Below, piece by piece: positions 11,101 through 19,895 of a DNA stretch of 32,602 nt. The notes under the pieces are model-generated. The model was not told the origin of the DNA. It made no database searches and saw only the letters and a program-made list of their open reading frames with translations. Numbering within the stretch: the stretch's first letter is position 1; every line of letters begins with the position of its first letter. The DNA is from Thermomucor indicae-seudaticae. Taxonomy: Eukaryota; Mucoromycota; Mucoromycetes; Mucorales; Lichtheimiaceae. The position numbers were made by a program, and so were the translations under genes. The stretch is from the NCBI GenBank assembly GCA_000787465.1, contig JSYX01000397.1, positions 1-32,602 of the forward strand. The letters are read 5' to 3'.

Positions 11101-13061
11101 GACATGTGTAACCATTTATATTGCTCTAATAGTGAATACCCGGTAGCAACATTTGCCAGGTTCCAGGTAGAACGACATGTAGCATCCATGTGCGAACTTG
11201 CCAACGGTCATCTGGTCACCATGGACATATCGGGCGTGGTTCGCGTGTGGCAGGTCCAAGCGACCGAACTTTATAATGCTGCTCAAACTTGGAGGCAGAT
11301 GGTCGGTGTGGATCAGAAGGTGCTGTCTATCATTTATGAAACGGATAAAGTAAGTATGCAGGATCGATTCTGGAATGAAAAATCCGCTTATGTTTCTACC
11401 CAGGACCAGGAAGATAAAACGGACATGATGGTGGGAGACAGCAAGGACAGACTGACTGGGCAAGGAGACAGTGGTCAAGGGCGGCAATGCAACGGCGGTG
11501 ATGGCGTAGGATCAGGAGGTCGGCAAGGCACTGGAGATGGTGAAGGTGGTGCCGGTGAAGGCCAAGGTGCCAGTGGCGGCGGTTTCAACGGCGTTGGTGG
11601 TCGGATGAATGAAGGCGGTCGAGAAGAAGCCACCTTTGAGGATATCAATAACCTAAAATTGGTAAGTATAATATGCATGTTCATGTACGCTCGCGGCTGA
11701 CACAATGTTAATAGAGAAGAGCCAACGATCAACCTGAAACAGTTAGCGAAGCTCAGAAGTAATCAAGCAGATAAATGGGAGTTCGGTGTCACAGCATATC
11801 AATACTAATGTCATTTTCAGGGAGCTGCATGACCAAGCGATGGAGAAGATGCTTGAAAAGATTGACATGACGCGTGGCGACCATCAGGTACGTTTTATTG
11901 ATTTTGTTATTGTGCATTCGGCTAAGAAAGCTTCAAACCGCAAGGTGTTCCAAAGATACATGGAAAATATCAGACGCGAAGTCCGTGAACTGAGAGTCAT
12001 CCTTGAAAGCGTTGAAGCCAAGAACAAGGAAAGAGTCTGGCTAAAGAATCAGACCTCCGGTGATCTGGATGATACAAAAATGTAAAAGGCCCCTGCATTA
12101 GATAAAGTAGAAAGCCTGCATGCTTACAGTGGCAACCTTAGCATTGAAGGTTTAACAGGGGAGCGCGCTATTTATCGTAAGCGTGGCGAGGATGATCCAG
12201 AAATAGGGTTGTTCCAAGACAAACCTAAACGCATGAACTTTGCATTTGACTTGTCTGCAAGGTACAGTCTTGCGCCCGTATACAAACAGGTTCTTGGAGG
12301 AGCAGCTGCTAACTCTAGAGGTGTTACAAGCATGTTCCGGTTCAACACGCATGATCGTCGATTAGAGCGCTCTTTGGAAGTTGCACTCATGCTTATGGAG
12401 TCGTTTAGAGGTTTTGAACACAAGTTCGCTTACCGTATTGTTGGACACAGCGGAGATGGCGCCAACATTGAATTTGTGGCACCCGGCAAATACCCAAAGA
12501 CAGAAAAAGAAGAATTCGAAATCCTGAGCAAGATGCGCGCTCATTCTCAATATTGCCTTAGTGGCGGTAAGTGTTCTTCATTGAGCTTGACAAAACAAAG
12601 GCGCACATGATCCATTCAAACTATTACGCAAGATAATACGCTGGGCGCTGCAGCTCATTCGATAAAAGAGATCGTCAAAGAGGAGGCGGATGATTATTTT
12701 GTGGTCGTCTTGTCGGATGCAAATATTACCCAATACAATATCCATCCAAATGACATTGCGCGAGGTAACAATGGACTATCTACCTGAATGACTTCTCATT
12801 GCTGACATTGTGTACGGGTGTAATAGTCTTGAAATCGGACGACAGAGTTACCGCCCAAATGATCTTCATCGGCTCACTTCAAGATCAAGCAGAGCAGTAT
12901 GTACAAGATATACATGTGCATGCGTGGCTGATGCTTGGCTAACTTTACCACTTGCATAAAGGCTAAAAAGAGCTCTTGGAAGCCAGGCACATATATGCTC
13001 TGAAAATAAGGATCTTCCAAAGATTATGAAGGCATTGTTCTTATCCTCAATGATTAAATAA
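5145..13061 (+). CDS. VWA8: VWA8, AAA+ ATPase with C-terminal von Willebrand A domain
   Basis: Homologue of the animal mitochondrial-matrix ATPase VWA8. I resolve 37 exons whose total of 5,691 nt closes exactly in frame, giving 1,896 aa; as I recall the human protein is about 1,900 aa. Exon starts: 5145, 5321, 5542, 5624, 5699, 5858, 6222, 7016, 7184, 7616, 7985, 8217, 8476, 8702, 8801, 8867, 8961, 9055, 9214, 9316, 9649, 9961, 10130, 10272, 10412, 10666, 10954, 11133, 11404, 11715, 11821, 11945, 12142, 12331, 12633, 12827, 12962. Three P-loop modules are visible: GPPGPLRRS (98-106, degenerate), GTHKGVGKS (446-454) and GNQGVGKNK (786-794). Modules 2 and 3 have VVDEADKAP/VLDGIEAL-type Walker B regions. 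A Gly-rich linker lies in exon 29. The VWA domain carries the MIDAS motif DLSAS (1714-1718) with later GHSGDG and LSDAN. The first 30 residues have six Lys/Arg and no acidic residue, which fits a matrix-targeting peptide. The reaction and substrates are not known from sequence. Confidence 0.95.
8157..8216 (+). other. VWA8: GC-AG intron in VWA8 (intron 11)
   Basis: The donor is GCAAGT and the acceptor CTTAAG. The join gives DYQLGDHLLLIGNQ, which restores the third P-loop. No GT donor nearby keeps the frame and this conserved sequence. Confidence 0.85.
8801..8815 (+). other. VWA8: 15-nt microexon of VWA8 (exon 15)
   Basis: The bases between ATTATAG and GTATGA encode the core of GYPFLG, joining ANRP in exon 14 to NDFYREIGDVFS in exon 16. 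This reproduces the family sequence ANRPGFPFLGNDFF as I remember it. Skipping it would remove five residues and keep the frame. Confidence 0.85.
11452..11640 (+). repeat. VWA8: Gly-rich low-complexity linker in VWA8
   Basis: Imperfect GGN-type codon repetition encodes a stretch dominated by Gly with Gln, Asp and Glu. It sits between the AAA modules and the VWA domain. From memory, animal VWA8 has a Gly-rich linker at the same place, so it is probably a flexible tether and not a sequencing artefact. Confidence 0.7.
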
Positions 13062-13528
13062 GCTTTATGCCAGGGCATATGTAGAGTCAAATGCTTATCC
13101 CACATAATAGACGCATTTCTTCCTGTCAATCGAGACCCTGCTAAAACATTAAAGATATCAAAAACCTCCGACCTTTCAGCAAATGAGATACGACGTTAAG
13201 AGCATTCGGAAATCGGTCGATAAATGGCAATAACAATAGCACAATGATGTATGCGTTTGTTATGATCCACCATGGTGTGATCTGTGCGAGTTTCGGAGAT
13301 TGACATGCATCCTCAAACTATGTTTGCTTATTGTATCCTTCATTGTGCATATGCAGGTCTCGATATTGGTCCAAGGTAGAAAAAAACAAGACCACAACAA
13401 AGAGTGCGACGGCAGGCTTGCCTTGCGGAGTTTTGTGACTTGTGGATTACCTTATAAAGGCGGTAGAGTCCAATCTCCCTTGCCTTCTTTTCTCCTCCAA
13501 CCACATTTCTAGCTGCTTCTTGAGTAAT
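13062..13528. other. Intergenic region VWA8 to orphan gene
   Basis: These 467 bp contain the VWA8 3' flank and the promoter of the next gene. No gene is supported; open frames on both strands look like chance. A TATA-like element lies near the right end. Confidence 0.5.
13453..13459 (+). promoter_or_regulatory. TATA-like box for the 13.5 kb gene
   Basis: TATAAAG stands 76 bp upstream of the proposed ATG at 13529, leaving room for a short 5'UTR. It is a motif match only. Confidence 0.35.
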
Positions 13529-14960
13529 ATGAAAAACGAAATACAAGACAAGGGCAAAGAATCAGCTGAAGCCCGCCAAGCTACACCGGAAGGTGCTAGC
13601 GAAACCCAAAGCAATGGTAGACGTGGATGGATAAAATTTCTCCGGGTTTGCGGCTAATTATAATATAGCAGCAGCAGCAGCAGCAGCAGCCGCCATGCCA
13701 TCCGTTACTGCCGCCACACGGATGCTGCCCCCAAGAAAGCGGGTATCTGCAGCCTTGAACGCTGTTCGGTTACCGTCGTCTACCGTCAGCCCCTCCTCTG
13801 CCGGCAAAGGTACCACCCAAGCTGGAAAGAGAGAGTCATTGCCTGATCTGACAGTAATAAAAATAGTAGCCTTCTTTTCACCTCGCTCAGATACAACGGA
13901 CTATCTGGAGCAACTGGACGATATTCCTGAATCGGATGTCCGAGGAGGTCCATTGGACAGGGCAGCTGCAGCGTCTTCTTCATGCTCGTCCACTTATGGC
14001 AAGAAGCTAAATGCTCGATTAGCCTCGTCCTTTAACGAACTTAATGTGCCACCACCCGTGCCATCCAAACGCCAAAGACATCTGGAGGAAGCCAAAGAAC
14101 CACCTCCTCGTTCACGCATTCATCATGCTCGTCAGAAACATGAAAGACGCTTACGGCAACAGCAGCAAAAGTTGGAAGAAGAACAACAACAGGAAGGAAC
14201 AGTGGTGGTCTCTGAAGGACAGCAACAACAAAAGCAAAAGCAGCCAGCAACACCTAGCAGTAGTAGTAGCAGCAGCATCCGTCGGGCTCGTGGTCCTGAA
14301 TTTGCCTATCCTCGTGAAGCACTCAAGGTTCCTTTAACGCAGGACGATCCAGTGGTCGACGATACAGTGATGGACGATAAAGCCAAAGAAAAAGAGTACT
14401 GGCGACGGCAACGGCGCGTGTTTGCCCGCAGCCGATTTATCACCAACGACGAAGCCACGGTGATCGCCAACAGTGTGTACAAGAGCAATCCGGTGGATCC
14501 TCAACATAAATTCGTCACCACCTTCCAGGCCAACATTGCCAATTTCCGTTCGAAATGGCGCAAAATCCTCAAGGAACTCGCCACGCTTCCGGAATTTGCT
14601 TCATTGACTCGAGAGCAAATCACGGACGACGAAGCGATCCTGGAACAAACTGTGGCTAGCAAGGTATATCCATCATAACAAGAGGGTTGTTCGTTTCTTG
14701 TTATTCAAACAATTTTACAGGTGGACCGCCGGATATTGCAAAAAGTATGGGGACACTGGATTACTGAACCATTTGTGGACCGTGATCTCTTTTATGCAAA
14801 TAGTCAGGCCGTTGAATCATTGACCAAAGTAACCACCCTCGCAATCTGTGTTACACTGCGCCATCAGCTTGGCAATATGAAGGAACGCGATTTTAGAAAG
14901 AGCCTCGACGATCTGGACAAGTATACCCGAGATATGTACCTGCCCGATCCTACCGTCTAA
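13529..14960 (+). CDS. Unrecognised low-complexity protein with conserved-looking C-terminus
   Basis: Not recognised. Best model: exons 13529-13616, 13669-14663 and 14721-14960, giving 440 aa. Intron 1 (52 nt) has a weak GTAGAC donor, a CTAAT branch-like site and a TATAG acceptor, and the join is in frame. A shorter form starting at the ATG at 13695 is also credible because it has a good context (GCCGCCATG). The N-terminal two-thirds is disordered: a run of nine Ala from a CAG/GCA repeat, Ser runs, Gln-rich KLEEEQQQE and QQQQKQKQ, and basic clusters such as PPRKR. The last 170 residues look folded and mostly helical (EYWRRQRRVFARSRF, FQANIANFRSKWRKIL, ILQKVWGHWI, ICVTLRHQLG). This layout suggests a nuclear or scaffold protein, but that is inference. 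There is no signal peptide or membrane segment. It lies 467 bp downstream of VWA8 on the same strand and converges with the RhoGEF. Confidence 0.75.
13669..13690 (+). repeat. CAG trinucleotide repeat (7 units)
   Basis: The repeat begins right after the proposed intron 1 acceptor (TATAG). If that intron is spliced, it is read in the GCA frame as poly-Ala. If translation begins at 13695, it is 5'UTR. Confidence 0.85.
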
Positions 14961-15202
14961 ACGCATGAGAAGCTGTGCTTTTCATCTTTATCTCTTCCTC
15001 TCCCCCCTCTCTACACACATACACACACGCACTCTATAATTCGTCCTTGGTTAAAACCATCCCATTCTGTCTATATACATAGTTCTTTTGTAAGTTTTTT
15101 TTTCCTTCGCTTCATTACTTTCGCTTGTTTAGTACTTCTTCCTTATACAGTGTTCAAAGATCCCTCTTTTTTACATAGTACAGTATACTTTCTTATCCTC
15201 TC

Positions 15203-15208
15203 AATAAA
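15203..15208 (+). terminator. AATAAA polyadenylation signal candidate
   Basis: The hexamer lies 243 nt past the stop at 14960, in a T-rich stretch. This is a plausible distance for the 3' end of the orphan gene. Confidence 0.4.
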
Positions 15209-15289
15209 ATTTTGTAGTATCAGTCAGTGCCATATCAAAAAAGTTCTCTTTGTACTCTCATGGTCAGGTACCTCCGTGCAAACTACAGT

Positions 15290-15295
<6 letters not shown>

Positions 15296-15322
<27 letters not shown>
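15296..15322. repeat. (TA)n microsatellite
   Basis: There are 27 bases of perfect alternating T and A in the gap between the two convergent genes. It is probably length-variable. Confidence 0.9.
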
Positions 15323-15523
15323 TACATGTACACATAAAGCAAGCATTTCTTTACATGTTGCGTTTTATATATATAGCTACGAGCTAGACTGATTGTTATA
15401 CTGAAGCGGTAGTCGATGTCGGTGTTGCTTCCATGATCCTAAAACAAAAAGCCCTGGTAAGCATGACCGCACAGGGATCCATGGATGAAAAGAAAAGCTT
15501 ATACCATCGTCAAAGCTCAACGA

Positions 15524-18500
15524 TTATGACATAGTGCGACGTGCAAAATAATGGTCTTGCTGTGGTTGTTGATTGCCGCCAGGGCTGCCAAACGACGCAA
15601 AGGACATGGACCGTAAACTGTCGTCTCCTCCTCCTGGTGGCGTATCATCCGGCATGTTCTCCCAGAATTCTTTATTCAAAGGTGCAATATCTTGTACAAG
15701 TGGCTCCACTGACGCCATCCGCTCCAAATAATGTGCCACAATATCATCATCGCTGTCCGACTGTGATAAATGGCGGGCTACAAGTTTCTGCCATTCATGC
15801 GCCATCTGTGCATAGAATTCACTTTGTACAGCCGCCAACTCGCTCACCAGAACGTCAAAATAACGTGTCGTGAGTTCAAAGAATTTTGGAAGCTCATCCA
15901 CCAGTTGCGCATTGATAGAAACGTAGGCATCAGCTGATTCTTGCAACGCCTTATCAGGCGTGTCGCCCTTGGACTTGATATCGCGCACTCGGTCGAAATC
16001 AAGGAGTTTTTGAGCTCGTTTGGCAATCACTTGGCTCGGGTTCTCGAATACACGAAGGAAGTCATCGATCCGGCGATAGACATATCCTTGTACTTTGGTA
16101 TCCTGCAAACAAAGGAAATTATCACAACACTTGCCCTTTTTTATATGCCCACAATTTCTGTTTACCAGCTCACGCGCCATGACAGAAGAAAAGGTACTGG
16201 TAGCTTTGCTAAGGTCTTGAACTCCTTGCATGCTCCGTACGCGAACACCGCCCCAGGATGAGTAGAGAGTCTCTAAACTTTCGGCAAACGTATGTAGCGC
16301 GTCAAAGTGGCTCCTCACTTGTCGAATCCATCCTTGTATATCACGGGCAAGCTGTTGCGCAATCTCCTGTTGTTCCTCGAACTTTAGGTGCAGTGCATCA
16401 AACAGAGCATCATGAGTTGCTTCGGCAGCAAACCCGGTAACTTGCTTAAAGCGCTGGGCTCTCCGCGTAATCTTTTTGTTAATACCATGTCTAAAAAGGG
16501 TGATCAGAATCGTTACCGGCTCAACACCTTTCTTGAACGTATGGCTTACACAACCTGCAAAGAGAAATGTCTGGTTAGTCACATTATTAGCACATCATTC
16601 TAACCACTACCTAGACATACATTTATCTCTGTTTTTTTCTTGTCACCAACAATCCTTTCAACAATATCTTTCCGCCGTTTAATTTCGTTGATATGGTCAG
16701 CGACTTCTTGTATTTCTTGCGTTGCAGCAGCTAAATCATCGTGATCAGGATGGTCGCCTGGTGTCAAAAGAAATATTTCCTGCCAAAGTACGTCTGTCAA
16801 TCTTGTCCTTCATATTCTTTTTAAAGAAGCTCATGGACCATTGTACCCTGTCAACCTACTCTTAGCAGCAATGGGTATTTAAGAACTCGTTGGACAGGCT
16901 TAATCAGTAAGCTCCCTAAATCCCAACTCGTTGTTCGGCCCTGCAATTCGTCCCGGCATTTCTGTGGTGGCAGCCATATTAGAAAAAGACGAGTTTTACG
17001 CCAAAGTAAGGAACAGATATCACTTACATTGAGAAATAACTGCACATCAGGCTTGCTTTCCAATTCCTGTAACCGAAGAACAGCATCTTCGTGCCGCTTG
17101 CAGTATTCGCAGTAAACTTGGTCTATTTGGGGCATCTACCCATTTTTTAACACTGCGTGAGTACAGTAAACAGAAAGGTGGTGAAAGAAAGAAAAAAAAA
17201 AGAGGCTCAGGAAGGAACTGACCATCTGTCTGAACACTTGACCTATCGTAGTTTTATCAGGTGCGTCTTCGGCGGCTTCTACTTGGGTAGCCGCGGCGCT
17301 CTCCAACAGTGATACAAACTTTAGTTCAAGGTCTATTATGTCTAGCAGGTTGCAAAACAATATTTTCACGTCCGTTTTGCTAAAAGGCGAATCTTCGGCG
17401 CAGGCTCGATCGTAAAATATATCCTTCAGCACAGTCATATCTTTTTGATAGCTCCTCTCAGTATCTACAAGTTCCTGTATTACTTTGGAGCGTTTTACAT
17501 ATTTCGACGAAGCGTCGTGTTGTTTGCCAGATAGCTGAGGTGATACGGGCAGTGATGTACTATTGTAGGATGAGGTGGGAGTACTGGAACCCGAGGGTGG
17601 CTGTTGCATATGATCGGCTTCCAGCGGTTCTTTGGAGACAATGGTTATAGAATTTTTGATATTCGATTGCTGCTGCTGTTGCTGGTGATGATCGTGGCCA
17701 GTAAACCAGCTCGTGATGGCAGCGCCATATTGCCAGGCGCGCTTTGGCGATTCTGTTGTAGCAAGGGATGATGAGGCCGAAGAGGTGGATGCTGTACTGT
17801 TGCCGGTACCAGTCCTAGAGATTATTGGTATATGTAAAGTAGAAGACGAGGTATTAGAGGAAGACGTAGCACTGTGTTGTGGTATAGAATGGTGTGCAGT
17901 AATGGATGATAATGCTAGTGGCGGTAAAGGCGTCGCATGGGTATTTCCGGCAGGGTGTCGTTTCGGTAATGTATGATGGCCAGCAGATGGTTTGCGCGGC
18001 AGAGGTGGCTGCCGAGTATCGGCCGATGCATGGTTGATGTCTGTCTGCTCTAGTCTTTTGCTGAGTTCTGCTACAAATGATCCAGATCTTGGCACCACAA
18101 GTGTTCGTGTATTTGAGTCGCGTTCATCCGGCTTGCGTTCTGTGGCGGTCTTTTTTTGCTGATAATCTAATTCATTTTCAAAGGAAGGGGATCTTGGCGT
18201 TGTTACCCAAGTCTTAGCGGGTATAGGGGGCTTCTGAGCGTCGCCTATACTTCGTATCTGCGACAAGCGGTTACTTGTTGAAGGCTGCCTGGTGATTATG
18301 GACGTCTTGACGTCGTTCGAAGGAATTACAGATTTGCGGCTATGCCGAAGAACCTGTGAATGTATAGCAGGAGGATACCTTAGATGAAATATCCTTATTA
18401 GCTCCTTCAGGGCCTCTGCATGTTGAATATCGCGTACAGGAAAACCCGGAAGGAGATCAAAGTGCTTTGAGAGCTTACCGGCGGCGTTTCCTCTTGTTGT

Positions 18501-19171
18501 GCTTGTTGGAAACGCGCACGTATATCATGGAAGGCCAAAGGGGTCTGGTCTATATTGCTACTCGGTTTGTCGTTCCCACTTGGTGATTGTTCGACAGACT
18601 CGGTTTCGTAGTCTTTAGTCCACGACGGACGGTGACTTGATGGTACATCGGACGCGAAGCTGGTTACAGAACTGTCTACTGTGGCAATGCTGACGGGTGA
18701 TGTCACAGACTCGGATGAAGGACTCGGTAAAGTCTCTGGTTGCCGCTGGAAATTAGATGAGATGCGCAAGGACGGAGGTTTTGTAGGTAAAGCTGGTCTA
18801 ACAGGAGGGGCATTCGCGGCCGGCTTTTGATGATTGCTTACAGCTGGCGTACGTATATTGTTGCCAGCAACATGTCGTCGTTCTGATTCCTGTTCGAATA
18901 CACGAGAAAGTCGGTTTACTGCTCCGTCTTTGTGGGAACTGGGAATTGCGTGGTTATGGGAGGTGGGAGCTGTGGTCAAGCGGGTCCGCTGACGTGGCCT
19001 GCTTTCGAGTGTCTGAGAAAACGCATCAATCTGGTTTTCTCGATTAGCAGACATTAGTTTATGCAATGGGGGAAAAGGAAGACCGACAAGCAGCGAACGG
19101 AGTACCGGAGAAATTGACGGCACTTGTCCATTTGGCCCTGTAGCATTTCTTTCCCGATCTTCCATTATCAT
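15524..19171 (-). CDS. RhoGEF with DH and BAR domains (Tuba/DNMBP-like)
   Basis: Guanine nucleotide exchange factor for a Rho/Cdc42-type GTPase, expected at curved or growing membrane. Exons in transcript order: 19171-18479, 18353-17223, 17135-17028, 16961-16860, 16779-16621, 16531-16166 and 16102-15524, giving about 1,045 aa. The junction after exon 5 is uncertain. Residues 1-490 are disordered and rich in Ser, Pro and Thr, with PPxPxK-type SH3-ligand motifs (ALPTKPPSL, KPPIPAK, PPLPRKPS). The DH domain follows at about 495-725: RSKVIQELVDTERSYQKDM is helix 1, and SLLIKPVQRVLKYPLLLR is the signature helix. A BAR-type helical domain then starts near HGINKKITRRAQRFKQVTG and runs to about residue 1000. 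No SH3 or PH domain is seen. It is divergent from the TFIIIC gene, with a TATA-like box close to the start. Confidence 0.9.
16103..16165 (-). other. 63-nt in-frame, stop-free intron in the RhoGEF BAR domain
   Basis: Donor GTAAAC and acceptor TTTGCAG join MAREL to DTKVQGYVYRRID. The intron is a multiple of three without stops, so retention would insert 21 residues, rich in Cys and Lys, into a BAR helix. Splicing is the likelier reading because the insert is unlike a helix. Confidence 0.7.
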
Positions 19172-19895
19172 GTTATCAAATGGTTTACGAATGCCTGTAC
19201 GAAATCAAAACAGCCTTGACATCTTATATAACGGAAGGTTTTATTTTTTGCGTAATGGAATTCTGATCTGGGCTAACTGCCCCAAGTTTACAAGGTCCAT
19301 CTAGCTGAATGATCAGCATCATTGATACATTGTAACACACGAAAGTGGGATCAACATCTTTGAAGTCAGAGCGTTTCGCTACTGACTACAGTATAGTTTC
19401 TTTATCCCTTCCTACGCCATCAATAAGACAGATGATCGTCCAACACTCTCTTTCTGCTTATCGAAAAACAAGTTGATGTGCAGACAGTGAAATATCGATG
19501 CTTCTATGTACAACAAACACCGTACCATCGTGTCAGTAATAAGAAAACACGTGAGTTCTCCCACCTACTTTTGACATCAGGCATCCTAGCATTGTATCAC
19601 AACATCGCGAGCTGACAAACAGAATGTGGTGCGATCGCTGACGCTGTCAAAGCAAACACCAGTGCTAAATACGTGTCCTGCTGTCAGCTATTACATGTCA
19701 TATAGTTGCGTATATCAGCGTCATATAAAGAAAAAAGTTCACATCCTTTCGCTTAGCAGCCAACGAGACCGGCTTCCGCTGTAAAATGATGTCGGAAGCG
19801 GGTTGTTTCAGTTTGTCTCCCAGTGAAAAATAATTAACTTGGCCGCTTCAAGTCCTTCCACTCCTCCTGGAGAAAAAAGACAGCATAATTCAGCA
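19172..19895. other. Divergent promoter region RhoGEF / TFIIIC subunit
   Basis: This 724-bp shared upstream region has no supported gene. On the minus side TATATAAG lies at 19230-19223, about 50 bp before the RhoGEF ATG. On the plus side ATATAAAG lies at 19723-19730, about 166 bp before the TFIIIC ATG. A short upstream ORF (ATG at 19786, 15 codons) precedes the TFIIIC start. Confidence 0.5.
19223..19230 (-). promoter_or_regulatory. TATA-like box for the RhoGEF gene
   Basis: TATATAAG on the minus strand, about 52 bp upstream of the ATG at 19171. It is a motif match only. Confidence 0.35.

Larger units (their letters stand above)
14961..15523. other. Convergent 3' flanks with TA repeat and poly(A) signal
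   Basis: These 563 bp lie between two stop codons facing each other. They are pyrimidine-rich (CT and CA runs near 15000-15035), with AATAAA at 15203-15208 on the plus strand and a 27-bp alternating TA tract at 15296-15322. No coding signal was seen. Confidence 0.55.

Noticed and set aside
11475..11732. Pro-rich minus-strand ORF of 85 codons
   Set aside because: It is the antisense shadow of the Gly-rich linker of VWA8.
13854..13890. Possible 37-nt intron (GTAATA...CTCAG) in the orphan gene
   Set aside because: It is too short and removing it breaks the frame, while reading through keeps it open.
14041..14337. Overlapping ORFs on both strands in the Gln/Ser-rich region
   Set aside because: Repetitive CAG/AGC codons leave several frames open; only the 13695-14663 frame continues into exon 3.
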